Origin: Weissella paramesenteroides ATCC 33313
GTDB taxonomy: Bacteria > Bacillota > Bacilli > Lactobacillales > Lactobacillaceae
DNA: 62,043 nucleotides
Direction: 5' to 3'
NCBI RefSeq assembly: GCF_000160575.1
Contig: NZ_GG697128.1
Location: forward strand, 256,242-318,284
Shown: positions 25,060 to 33,752 of the stretch, piece after piece
Layout of the letters: each line of letters starts with the position of its first letter
Numbering within the stretch: the stretch's first letter is position 1
Translations under genes and position numbers: made by a program
The notes under the pieces: model-generated
The model's input: the letters and a program-made list of their open reading frames with translations, nothing else
The model's database searches: none
What the model was told of the DNA's origin: nothing

Positions 25060-26757
25060 ATGATTAAAAAACATGCCAAAAACATTCTGATAATTGCTGT
25101 ATTTGCCTTAATTGTTATTTCTCCGCAAATATACTCCCATAGTTTGATTTTAGGTTCTGATTCACTGTTCCACTTCAATCGTTTCTACGACATGGCTTCA
25201 CAAATCAATGATCATAATTGGCAGTATTTCGTTTCCATGTATGGTTTTACCCAATCTGGTCGCATTGTCAATGCAATATACGGCCCACTACTTGCTTACC
25301 TGCATGGTTTTATTTTGTGGATCACCCGGTCATGGTTTCTTTACCAAATTATTTCTGATTTTATGGTGATGTTTATTGCCGGTTGCATGATGTACTATTT
25401 ACTTATCCAAAATAAAGTATCTCAACGCTACCTGATGCCATTATCCACACTATATATGCTTAGTTATGTCATTTTTACTTGGACAATATCACAACAATTT
25501 TTAAGTTGGGGAGCCGCAATTCTACCACTTGGTGTGTCTGTTGCCACACGCTTAATTCGCGAGAAAGATAATCCCGTAAATATCCTGGAAATGACATTGG
25601 CTGTTACTTTGATGTTGCAAACACATGTCTTATCGTCATTGTTATTGATTGTACTTTTAACTATTTTCTTTAGTATCGCTATTTTACAATCGACAAATAA
25701 AAAAAGGCTTCTTTTACGTACACTCATCGCTGCACTATGTACAATATTTTTAACGGCAAATATTTGGGGGAGTTTTCTTGAAGTATATATGGGAAACCAG
25801 CTAATCCCGCCATTTAAAAACAAGACACCGCAGTCACGTGGCAGTGTTGCCTTTCCGATTGATAATCTAAAATTATTTTTCCCATATGTCTTATTATTTG
25901 GTTATCAAATTTTTATGACATTAATGCATTGGCGCCATACTACTCTAGTCATCCGGACTGTCACAATAATTGGTACCATTTGCTTAGTGCTATCCTCGTC
26001 AATTATCCCTTGGAATACACTCTTTAAAATTCACTTTATTAGTCTGTTCCAGTTTCCGTATCGCTTACTACCAACAGCCATTGTTTTACTTTTATTAGGT
26101 TTAGGTCTTACCTTAACCACAAGTGATTATTTGCTATTTAATAAAAAGCAGTTATCTTTAATTTTAATAACTGCAATGATTTGTATTTTGGCAAATAATA
26201 TTGGGATTGTCCATAAAAAAGCTGCTATCTGGCACACACCAAAAGTTCTTGCAGATAAAAATAAAATCCATCAAGATGCCACAAAAACAACCATCCGACA
26301 AAGTTTCTACGCCAACAAAAGATTGCATGTCCTACTAGATAGTGTTTGGAAACCAACGCCTGATTATCTACCGGTTAATGGTGCGAAAAAGGTGAAAGAG
26401 CCCTACAAAAAATACAATGAACAAATTGCCCGACAACAATATACATTTGTAAAGTACGTTGAGAATAAAAAATTGTATATCCTTTGGTATGCAACGAAGC
26501 CTAACTATAAAACAATTAATGTCATTAAATACGCCCATACACGATTGAAATTGAACGGCAAACCTTTATCTGCATACGACTATCAATTAACCAAAATTGG
26601 TGCCGTCAAAGTGCGTGGTAAAGTTGGTGAAAATGTTATGCAATTATCTTATCAACCAGCAAAATGGTTTATGAATTTAATGACTGTTAATAAACTAGCT
26701 TGGTTTATCTTAGCTTGCTACACAATTTATGTTACTTACCAACGAATAAAAAAGTAG
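25060..26757 (+). CDS. Polytopic membrane protein, GT-C / PTPS-related family
   Basis: A 565-residue membrane protein with 10-12 helices in the first 390 residues, an extracytoplasmic region at about 395-545 and a final helix. The early loop after helix 1 carries LILGSDSLFHFNRFYDM, an acidic-residue motif as in GT-C glycosyltransferases and in the family named 6-pyruvoyl-tetrahydropterin-synthase-related membrane proteins. The gene may add or transfer sugars on lipid carriers outside the cell, but no sugar-nucleotide or lipid-carrier gene is adjacent. The ribosome binding site is weak (TGAGGT). It stands alone, followed by a truncated copy of the dispersed repeat. Confidence 0.65.
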   Translation: MIKKHAKNILIIAVFALIVISPQIYSHSLILGSDSLFHFNRFYDMASQINDHNWQYFVSMYGFTQSGRIVNAIYGPLLAYLHGFILWITRSWFLYQIISDFMVMFIAGCMMYYLLIQNKVSQRYLMPLSTLYMLSYVIFTWTISQQFLSWGAAILPLGVSVATRLIREKDNPVNILEMTLAVTLMLQTHVLSSLLLIVLLTIFFSIAILQSTNKKRLLLRTLIAALCTIFLTANIWGSFLEVYMGNQLIPPFKNKTPQSRGSVAFPIDNLKLFFPYVLLFGYQIFMTLMHWRHTTLVIRTVTIIGTICLVLSSSIIPWNTLFKIHFISLFQFPYRLLPTAIVLLLLGLGLTLTTSDYLLFNKKQLSLILITAMICILANNIGIVHKKAAIWHTPKVLADKNKIHQDATKTTIRQSFYANKRLHVLLDSVWKPTPDYLPVNGAKKVKEPYKKYNEQIARQQYTFVKYVENKKLYILWYATKPNYKTINVIKYAHTRLKLNGKPLSAYDYQLTKIGAVKVRGKVGENVMQLSYQPAKWFMNLMTVNKLAWFILACYTIYVTYQRIKK

Positions 26758-26845
26758 TGCGAGACAAAAGTCATTTTGGAGCCCGTGTGTAACGTGATTT
26801 GCGCTATCAAAATTATAGACTAATAATTAATACATTTTTAGCATA
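26758..26845 (+). repeat. Dispersed intergenic repeat, copy with the 3' arm deleted
   Basis: It begins GCGAGACAAAAGTC (26759-26772) and follows the full-length copy at 59721 as far as GATTTGCGC. It then jumps to TATCAAA and the AT-rich linker. Relative to the 59721 copy about 85 bp are missing, with GC at both break points. The terminator hairpin 26846-26887 follows. Confidence 0.75.
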
Positions 26846-26887
26846 AAAAAGAAGTTGGAACAAAAGGAAATGTTCCAACTTCTTTTT
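26846..26887. terminator. Bidirectional terminator, repeat-family type
   Basis: A 17-bp stem (26846-26862 with 26871-26887) with core GTTGGAACA/TGTTCCAAC, flanked by A and T runs. It serves the convergent genes ending at 26757 and 26934. Confidence 0.92.
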
Positions 26888-26933
26888 ACTTTGGCTATTT
26901 GTTCAAATAATTTTGATACGAAACGTAAACCAA

Positions 26934-28550
26934 TTACTTCTTATATGCCCACTTCCAATCGAATGGTGCACCAACTGTGTTTGATACAACACCCTTAACC
27001 TTAGTATTCAATAGTGATGGCTTTGATTGGTAATACAATGGTGCGATTCCCGCATCATCTTGAATAATCTTTTCAGCCTTAGCGTAATCTTGGAAACGCT
27101 TTGCCTTATCACTGACATCAGTTGTCTCAGCAGCATTAACTGCATTGTCATAATCTGTATTCTTCCAGCTACCATTGTTAAAGTCTGAATCAGACTTATA
27201 CAAGTCTAAGAAAGTTGATGGATCAGCATAATCAGCCCCCCAAAGTGAATTAACAATATCAAACTTTTTAGTCTCTGATAGTGACAGACGTTGCTTAAAT
27301 GGCACTGTCTTAATCGTCACCTTCAATCCAGGTAGCTTTTCCATTTGCGCTTGGACAAATTCAGCTGAACGCTTTGCTCCATCAGTATCATCAGTCAAAT
27401 ATTGCAAGGTAACTTTCTTCTTACCAATTTCCTTTAGACCTTGCTTCCACAACTTTTTAGCTTCCTTTAGATCATAACCCGTTGCACTCTTATCAGATGC
27501 AACCTTTGCAAAGTCCTTACCTGTTGTTGGATCCTTTGCTAAGTTAGCAGCTGTAAATGAATAGGCTGGTTCACCACTACCAACTAAAATCTTTGATGAC
27601 ATCGTCTCACGGTCAATTGACTTTGACAATGCCTTACGGATGTTCACGTTATTCAAAGGCTTACGCTTCTCATTAAATTCGAGATAATCAGTTGTTGCCT
27701 GTGAAATAACTGTGTAAGCCTTATTTTTCTTGGAAGTCTTAACTTGATCACTTGAAAGTGTTGTGTAATCAACCTTCTTCGACTTGAACAAATTATAACC
27801 TGTATTTTGATCCTTAATCGTTTGTACGGTAATCTTTGGGGTCTTTACAGCACTGGCATCCCAGTAACCGGGATTTCTAACCAAAGAAATCTTGTTATTT
27901 GATCCATTCCAGTTCTTCAAGATATATGGTCCAGTTGACAACGTGTACTTAGCTGCTGTTCCATACTTCTTACCCACCTTTTGGACAAACTTTTCATTTT
28001 GTGGATAGAAACCAGCCATTGTCAAAACTGACTCCAATTGTGGCATTTGACGCTCAAGCGTTACTTGCAGGGTCTTATCATCGATGGCCTTAACTCCCAA
28101 ATCGCTTACAGGCCTCTTTCCCTTTTGAATAGCGTCAGCGTTCTTAATACCTGAGAATAAGTAAGCATATTGAGAAGCTGTTTTTGGATCATTAGTACGT
28201 TGCCAACCGTAAACAAAGTCTTTAGCAGTCACTGGATCACCATTAGACCACTTCATGTCACGTAAGTGGTAAGTTAAGGTCAATCCGTCAGATGACTTAT
28301 CTACAGAGGTTGCCGCTGCTAGTTCTGGTGTGCCAGTTTTACTAGGACGGTATAAACCTTCACCAGTGGCTTGTAAGTAATTAAAATCAATGGCAGCTGT
28401 TGTCTTAGAAGGATCCATCGTTCCAATATCAGCACTTTCAGTCCAGTTAATAGTCTTATACTTTGCTGCACTGGCTGTTACTGGTACAAAAGTAGATCCT
28501 AAAATTACCGCACCAGATAATAAGGCACTCACCTTTAATGCTTTGTTCAT
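26934..28550 (-). CDS. Oligopeptide ABC transporter substrate-binding protein (OppA-like)
   Basis: Extracellular peptide-binding protein of the DppA/OppA (SBP_bac_5) class. The 538 residues start with a Sec signal (MNKALKVSALLSGAVILG) with a likely cut after TASA near 29. The domain shows ADIGTMDPSKTTAAIDF, LTYHLRDMKWSNGDPVTAKDFVYGW near 100 and a long PDP fold ending FDWKWAYKK. The signal has no lipobox cysteine, which is unusual for a Gram-positive peptide-binding protein. The start at 28550 has CGGGGAA 6-7 nt upstream. No permease or ATPase genes adjoin, so it must work with a transporter encoded elsewhere or act as a free scavenger. Confidence 0.88.
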   Translation of the reverse strand: MNKALKVSALLSGAVILGSTFVPVTASAAKYKTINWTESADIGTMDPSKTTAAIDFNYLQATGEGLYRPSKTGTPELAAATSVDKSSDGLTLTYHLRDMKWSNGDPVTAKDFVYGWQRTNDPKTASQYAYLFSGIKNADAIQKGKRPVSDLGVKAIDDKTLQVTLERQMPQLESVLTMAGFYPQNEKFVQKVGKKYGTAAKYTLSTGPYILKNWNGSNNKISLVRNPGYWDASAVKTPKITVQTIKDQNTGYNLFKSKKVDYTTLSSDQVKTSKKNKAYTVISQATTDYLEFNEKRKPLNNVNIRKALSKSIDRETMSSKILVGSGEPAYSFTAANLAKDPTTGKDFAKVASDKSATGYDLKEAKKLWKQGLKEIGKKKVTLQYLTDDTDGAKRSAEFVQAQMEKLPGLKVTIKTVPFKQRLSLSETKKFDIVNSLWGADYADPSTFLDLYKSDSDFNNGSWKNTDYDNAVNAAETTDVSDKAKRFQDYAKAEKIIQDDAGIAPLYYQSKPSLLNTKVKGVVSNTVGAPFDWKWAYKK

Positions 28551-28602
28551 AATCATTCCCCGATTCCTAATCAAATTAATTATGTGTAATAAATTTTTCA
28601 TA

Positions 28603-28631
28603 ATCATATAATAAACTTAAATCATAGTCAA
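28603..28631 (-). promoter_or_regulatory. Promoter of the peptide-binding protein gene
   Basis: Minus-strand TTGACT (28626-28631), 17-bp spacer, TATGAT (28603-28608). The palindrome at 28693-28706 lies 62 bp upstream of the -35 box. Confidence 0.6.
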
Positions 28632-28830
28632 CAGAATTTTTAAATTCATTTTAATGTAAAAATATTATCAAACGATAAATCACAATATAAACGTTGATAT
28701 ATCAACATTTATCTATAAAAATAGCATTCATTTTTATTTTGTATTTTTATTTCACAAACTCATTATTTTCTCATTTTTTATTTACTAACAAACCCAATGA
28801 ATCATTGATAAATAACTTTTTACGCAAAAA

Positions 28831-28863
28831 AAGCAACCAAACCCACAAGGAATTCAGCTGCTT
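28831..28863 (-). terminator. Terminator of the flavin disulfide reductase gene
   Basis: A 14-bp stem (28831-28844 with 28850-28863) that is complete on the minus-strand RNA when G-U pairs are allowed, with a 5-nt loop and a downstream T run. Confidence 0.75.
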
Positions 28864-28906
28864 AATATTTAAACTATTTAATTGATATTATTGATTGAAC
28901 TTATTT

Positions 28907-30238
28907 TTACAATTGACCCCATGCTTGTGAAGCAATTGATGGGAACAAGTAAACCATGCGCTCTAGTTCAGCAGGACCAAACTTAAACTCAATAGCTGGT
29001 AACAATGCATTGATGACATCTTCTGCTTTATTCGATACCTCAGTTGCCCCCACTAATTTGTGGTCAGCATCAAAAATAAGCGTATTGTGACCAATTTGCT
29101 CTTTTTCAACTTGACGATACCAATCGCCAGCCAAGTCATTTTCAACAATTGTGTATTTATCTGGATTTGCTTGTGCCTCAGCAACAGTCACTCCAGCCTT
29201 GGCAATACGAGGTGAAGTAAAGACAACTGATGGAATTACAGGATATTGAATGGCTTCAGTAGTCTCACCGGCAAAAATGTGCATCAAATAAGTTGACTCA
29301 AAGATTGCTGTCGGCGTTAACTTGGGTTGTACCTTATCAATGACATCACCAGAAGCATAGATATTTGAAACTGAAGTACGAAGATGATCATCCACTTCAA
29401 TACCCTTTTCGTTAAACTTAACGCCAACTTCTTCAAGACCTAGATCTTCAACATTTGGAATTCGTCCAGTTGCATCTAGCACCCAATCAGTATCAATGTT
29501 TAACTCACTACCACGAACAACCAAACCATTCGCACCGCCGACAATTGCTTCCACTTCGACTTCACGAATGAATTTTACACCCTTTGATGTCAAGTCTTTG
29601 ATAACTAATTCTACATAAGGTTGGTTGTAAGCACGAAGCGCCTTATCACCATGTAAAATAACGGTTACTTCTGACCCAGCTGCTTGTGCCATTGTTGCAA
29701 ATTCCATTGCAATATAACCAGCACCAATAATTGTGACACGCTTAGGCATTTCACTTAGGTTCATAAATTCTTCTGAGTCGTGAGCTAAATCGTCACCTGG
29801 GATATTCAAACGATTTGGACGAAGACCCGTTGACAAAACAATGTTTTCGGCCGTTTTTTCTTCGCCATTTACTTTTACTGTATGGTTATCAACTAAGGTG
29901 CCTCGACCAAATAGGATATCAACGTTTGAAGAATCCAATAATCCTTGAATAAAATCTGGCAACCCAGCAATCACTTCATGCTTATGTGCCTGATTTTCTG
30001 ACCAATTAATTGCAACGTCACCAGTTACAATACCGTGAACTTCTTCTAAATGACGCTTTAAAGCAACTGGAGAATCCAAAACGATTTTGGCGTTACATCC
30101 ACGATTTGGGCATGTTCCCCCAATTAAGTCTTGTTCAACTACAGCTACCTTCTTACCTTTAGCCGCTAGTGGAATTGCCCCGTCAAACGTTCCATGACCA
30201 CTACCGATATACAATACATCATAATCATATGCTGTCAT
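28907..30238 (-). CDS. FAD-dependent pyridine nucleotide-disulfide oxidoreductase
   Basis: Cytoplasmic flavoprotein of the glutathione reductase/dihydrolipoamide dehydrogenase class. The 443 residues show FAD-binding YIGSGHGTFDGA at 10-21, the redox pair in GGTCPNRGCNAK (C-x4-C near 43-48), a second Rossmann VTIIGAGYIAMEFA near 170, and YASGDVIDKVQPKLTP near 297. The C-terminal dimerisation domain lacks the usual HPT-x4-E active site; that region reads VYLFPSIASQ. This leaves no His-Glu base for thiol exchange. It may instead be an RclA- or Nox-like enzyme. GGGAGG precedes the start. It lies 130 bp downstream of a TetR gene on the same strand, a likely regulator. Confidence 0.85.
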   Translation of the reverse strand: MTAYDYDVLYIGSGHGTFDGAIPLAAKGKKVAVVEQDLIGGTCPNRGCNAKIVLDSPVALKRHLEEVHGIVTGDVAINWSENQAHKHEVIAGLPDFIQGLLDSSNVDILFGRGTLVDNHTVKVNGEEKTAENIVLSTGLRPNRLNIPGDDLAHDSEEFMNLSEMPKRVTIIGAGYIAMEFATMAQAAGSEVTVILHGDKALRAYNQPYVELVIKDLTSKGVKFIREVEVEAIVGGANGLVVRGSELNIDTDWVLDATGRIPNVEDLGLEEVGVKFNEKGIEVDDHLRTSVSNIYASGDVIDKVQPKLTPTAIFESTYLMHIFAGETTEAIQYPVIPSVVFTSPRIAKAGVTVAEAQANPDKYTIVENDLAGDWYRQVEKEQIGHNTLIFDADHKLVGATEVSNKAEDVINALLPAIEFKFGPAELERMVYLFPSIASQAWGQL

Positions 30239-30367
30239 TCTGTTTCTTCCTCCCGTGGAATTTTACTAAAAATCCTCAATCAGCTGATATCTCTTAAATC
30301 AACCGTTACATCTAGTATATAAGAAAAGTATCAGACGTGCATTTATTTTAGCTTAATTTTTTAGGAC

Positions 30368-30940
30368 TTACTTAAAAATTGCCCTTGTTGCCATTGTAAT
30401 AAACTCTTCAATTTCTGCATCCGAAACTGTTAAACCATTTTGTATGCGTGATTGTAATAGCCATTGCATTGGCTGAATGGTCTGTGCCACAATCAGGTCG
30501 ACACTACCCGTCACCAATAGCTTTTGACGGTATGCCTGTGTAATAACTGTTAATAGTTCATTATTTAATAATGAACCACTGTTCTGTAAATCTGATGGTA
30601 AAAATTGTGGATTTGCTAACATTGCTGCTAGAAATTCAACCTCCTTCACATTATTCCTAAAGCGTGCGGCATATTGTCTTAAAATTAGCGCAAATTGCTC
30701 TTTTATGGGCAAATCAACTGCAGGCATTGTCATATTATTAATTAGCAGATTTTGAACCTGTTGAAATAACTTTCCTAATAAGTCTGCTTTGTTGTCATAA
30801 TAAACATATGCCGTAGCAACCGATACTCCCGCCCGCTTGGCCATTTTATTAATACTTAAATTGATGATTCCTTGTTCCGCAACTAAATCAATAGCTGCCT
30901 TTGATAAAGCTGATATTTTGTTCTCATCTCGTTGTCTCAT
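30368..30940 (-). CDS. TetR/AcrR-family transcriptional regulator
   Basis: Dimeric ligand-responsive repressor. The 190 residues begin with the TetR HTH domain: ISALSKAAIDLVAEQGIINLSINKMAKRAGVSVATAYVYYDNKADLL at about 8-54, with the classic G-VS-ATAYVYY-NK recognition part (T/YxYFxxK in the family). The C-terminal helical ligand domain is divergent and gives no hint of ligand. The ribosome binding site is weak (AGAGAT). It lies upstream of the flavin reductase gene; that gene's leader holds a 10-bp palindrome ATCAGCTGAT (30279-30288), which also occurs at 31022-31031 on the other side of this regulator. Confidence 0.88.
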   Translation of the reverse strand: MRQRDENKISALSKAAIDLVAEQGIINLSINKMAKRAGVSVATAYVYYDNKADLLGKLFQQVQNLLINNMTMPAVDLPIKEQFALILRQYAARFRNNVKEVEFLAAMLANPQFLPSDLQNSGSLLNNELLTVITQAYRQKLLVTGSVDLIVAQTIQPMQWLLQSRIQNGLTVSDAEIEEFITMATRAIFK

Positions 30941-30971
30941 ATCTCTATTTTAGCCTGTTTAATCTAAAAAA

Positions 30972-31007
30972 ATAAGAGTGAACATGTAAATTTCTGTTCA
31001 CTCTTAT
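30972..31007. terminator. Terminator of the gal operon
   Basis: A 13-bp perfect stem ATAAGAGTGAACA/TGTTCACTCTTAT (30972-30984 with 30995-31007), with T-rich runs on both sides. Confidence 0.9.
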
Positions 31008-31031
31008 CATTTTGTTTTAAAATCAGCTGAT

Positions 31032-32537
31032 TTATTCAGCACTTGCGAGATATTTAATGAAACGGTCTAATCCAGCTTGACCGTTAGCATCATCCTTATA
31101 GACACCCGCATCCTCAAGCACACGAACAAACACTTTACCAACTTCTTCTTGTACAATTTCTGTAACTGTCGTTGGACTTGCTTGGCGATCTTGCTTAATT
31201 TGTTGTGCCCAAGCACGGTGACCTTCAGCAACTTCATCAAGTGATGCGCGGTCAATTAAGAAATCTTCAACTTTCTGAAGTTCCTTTAAGAGACGTGCAG
31301 GCAAAATAGCCAATCCCATCACTTCAATCAAACCAATATTTTCTTGCTTAATGTGTTGTACATCTGCATGGGGATGGAAAATTCCCATAGGATAATCTTC
31401 AGATGTCCCATTATCACGAAGAACCAAGTACAACTCGTACTTGCCATCCTTAAACTGAGCAATTGGCGTAACCGTATGTTGACGATCACCCTCAGCACTA
31501 GTTGCATGAATCATTAGCTTTTCATCAGAGTACTTTTCCCAAGCACGACGAATAAACTCACTCGCAGCAACAACATCTGCCGCATCAGTCGAAGAAACTC
31601 GGAACGCAGTCATCGGCCAGTTCAATACAGCAACTTCAACATTTTCATATTCTGATAAGGCAACCTTTTGCTTCACATCTGCCTTCATCATTGGAAATGC
31701 ATGACGTCCCGCTTGATAGTGTTCTTGTGACAAAATTGATCCACCAACGATTGGTAAGTCAGCATTTGAACCAACCATATACATTGGATAACGTGTCACA
31801 ATTTGCATCAAACGCGTAAATGTTCGCAGACCCATTTGCATTGGCTGACGTTTGAAGTTCACGAAAATAGCATGTTCTTCAAAATATGCATATGGTGAAT
31901 AATGCCATCCCCAGGTTTCATTACTGAAATTTTCACGAATAAAACGATGTGTTAAACGTGGTGCCGCAGTTACTGTACCAAGATACCCTTCGTTAGTATA
32001 ATCTAACGCAGTTGGTGGATAAGTTGATTTTGGTGCACTAGCGGCTGCTTTAATCTCAGCAGTTGTCTTTTCAGGCTTTGAAAGATTGATCGTAATTTCA
32101 ATATCACCATACTTTGAATTATGGGTAAAAGCAATATTACGAGCAATATCATTCACTTTAACGTTTTCGACTGATTCACTAATAAAGTAGTAATACTTCA
32201 CTGCTTGTTCAGGATCAACCTTATACAAACGCTCAAACTCAGCTGCCAATACATCTGGTGTTGGTGTCACAATATTTAGCAATTCCGTACGATCAATGGC
32301 TGCTTGCCATCCCATCTCAAAATCAGTATCTTGGACTGCAATCAATTGATCAGCTAAATCACTTAAATTAGTGTCTGTATGCCCTGTCAAACCTTGAACC
32401 AGGCTAGTAGCACCCAGCTTGGCTAACACAAGATTCGTCCGATAAACCGTTTCAGCTTCTGAATAAGCATGCATGGCTACTCCCCACGCAACGAAATCCA
32501 TTACAGCTTGACTTTGTTCTTCATTCAATGACTTCAT
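31032..32537 (-). CDS. galT: UDP-glucose:hexose-1-phosphate uridylyltransferase (class II GalT)
   Basis: Second Leloir step: swaps galactose-1-phosphate with UDP-glucose to give UDP-galactose and glucose-1-phosphate. The 501-residue length and sequence (TFTRLMQIVTRYPMYMVGSNADLPIVGGSILSQEH region near 235-265, HFPMMKAD-type stretch RHAFPMMKAD, FHPHADVQHIKQENIG near 390) match the Firmicutes class II enzyme, which differs from the 350-residue E. coli type. AGGAGG lies 13 nt upstream of the ATG, slightly long. It is the last gene of the galP-galK-galT operon, 17 bp after galK, with a strong terminator after it. Confidence 0.95.
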   Translation of the reverse strand: MKSLNEEQSQAVMDFVAWGVAMHAYSEAETVYRTNLVLAKLGATSLVQGLTGHTDTNLSDLADQLIAVQDTDFEMGWQAAIDRTELLNIVTPTPDVLAAEFERLYKVDPEQAVKYYYFISESVENVKVNDIARNIAFTHNSKYGDIEITINLSKPEKTTAEIKAAASAPKSTYPPTALDYTNEGYLGTVTAAPRLTHRFIRENFSNETWGWHYSPYAYFEEHAIFVNFKRQPMQMGLRTFTRLMQIVTRYPMYMVGSNADLPIVGGSILSQEHYQAGRHAFPMMKADVKQKVALSEYENVEVAVLNWPMTAFRVSSTDAADVVAASEFIRRAWEKYSDEKLMIHATSAEGDRQHTVTPIAQFKDGKYELYLVLRDNGTSEDYPMGIFHPHADVQHIKQENIGLIEVMGLAILPARLLKELQKVEDFLIDRASLDEVAEGHRAWAQQIKQDRQASPTTVTEIVQEEVGKVFVRVLEDAGVYKDDANGQAGLDRFIKYLASAE

Positions 32538-32554
32538 TTTAAAACTTCGGCCTC

Positions 32555-33721
32555 CTACAAGGCATGGGTACCATCAACAATATCAGCGACAAAGAATGAT
32601 GCTTGATAACCAATCTTTTCATCGTATACTTTACCAACAGCTGCAGCAAAGTTGTCAGCTTCAGATTTAGCAACTAGCGCAATTGCACTACCACCAAATC
32701 CAGCACCAGTCATACGAGCACCTAGGACACCTGGTTGTGCCATCGCAGCTGAAACTAAGGTATCTAACTCAATACCTGTCACTTCGTAATCGTCACGTAA
32801 TGAATTATGTGACTCTGTCAATAATTCACCAAAGCGCTTCATATCATGTTCTGATAAGGCTTTCTTTGCCAATACAGTACGTTCATTTTCAGCAACTGCA
32901 TGACGAGCACGACGTTGGTTAACTGGGCTGCTGATATGATCAACAATCTTTTCAAATTCTTCAGTCGTCAAATCACCTAGTGAATTAATATCAGCGACAG
33001 CTTGTAATTCTTCAAGTGCCTTTTGTGTTTCAGCACGGCGCTCATTATACTTTGAATCTACCAATTCACGCTTTTTGTTGGTGGTCATAATAACTAGCTC
33101 ATAGTCACCAAAATCAGCTGGCACCATTTCGTAGTCCATTGTATTTGTATCCAAGAAAATTGCTTGTTTCTCTTGACCAAAGGCAACGGCAAATTGATCC
33201 ATGATTCCAGTTTGAAGACCAAGATAGTCATTTTCTACTGCTTGACCAAGCTTTACCAATGACAAGGTATCCATACCAAAATCAAACAAATCATTCAACA
33301 TAACACCAATTAACAACTCTAATGATGCTGATGATGACAAACCAGAAGCAGTTGGCATATCACCAACAATGGCTAGATTAAATCCACGTGGTACTTCATG
33401 ACCCAGTTTACTTAATTCACTGATCACACCGCGTACATACTTTACCCAACTATCATATTGACGAATTTTCAAATCATCCTTTGCAAAAGAAACCATGCCA
33501 GCATCCTTGAAGTTTGCTGAAAATGCATGAATTTCATTATCATCACGAAGTGAAACTGCTGCGTATGTTCCAACACTAATAGCAGCTGGGAACACATGAC
33601 CACCATTGTAATCAGTATGCTCACCAATTAAGTTAACACGACCTGGTGAGAAGAAAAAGTGTTCTGCTGGATGACCAAAACGACGCTCGAATGATTCACC
33701 TAATTCTTTTGTAAGAGTCAT
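32555..33721 (-). CDS. galK: Galactokinase
   Basis: Phosphorylates alpha-D-galactose at C1 with ATP. The 388 residues carry all GHMP-kinase landmarks: the galactokinase signature GRVNLIGEHTDYNGG near 28-42, the ATP-binding PTASGLSSSASLE near 127, and the C-terminal GARMTGAGFGGSAIALV near 340. An AAAGG site lies about 10 nt before the ATG. The gene sits 31 bp after galP and 17 bp before galT, so all three should be one transcript. galM and galE are not in the window, so mutarotase and epimerase must be encoded elsewhere. Confidence 0.96.
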   Translation of the reverse strand: MTLTKELGESFERRFGHPAEHFFFSPGRVNLIGEHTDYNGGHVFPAAISVGTYAAVSLRDDNEIHAFSANFKDAGMVSFAKDDLKIRQYDSWVKYVRGVISELSKLGHEVPRGFNLAIVGDMPTASGLSSSASLELLIGVMLNDLFDFGMDTLSLVKLGQAVENDYLGLQTGIMDQFAVAFGQEKQAIFLDTNTMDYEMVPADFGDYELVIMTTNKKRELVDSKYNERRAETQKALEELQAVADINSLGDLTTEEFEKIVDHISSPVNQRRARHAVAENERTVLAKKALSEHDMKRFGELLTESHNSLRDDYEVTGIELDTLVSAAMAQPGVLGARMTGAGFGGSAIALVAKSEADNFAAAVGKVYDEKIGYQASFFVADIVDGTHAL

Positions 33722-33752
33722 AATTAAATACCTTTAAAATTCCTTTTTTAAA

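Larger units (their letters stand above)
28551..28906. other. AT-rich intergenic region without a gene
   Basis: This 356-bp gap holds the promoter of the peptide-binding protein gene (28603-28631), a 14-bp perfect palindrome GTTGATATATCAAC (28693-28706) and the terminator of the flavoprotein gene (28831-28863). I see no convincing open frame. Confidence 0.7.
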
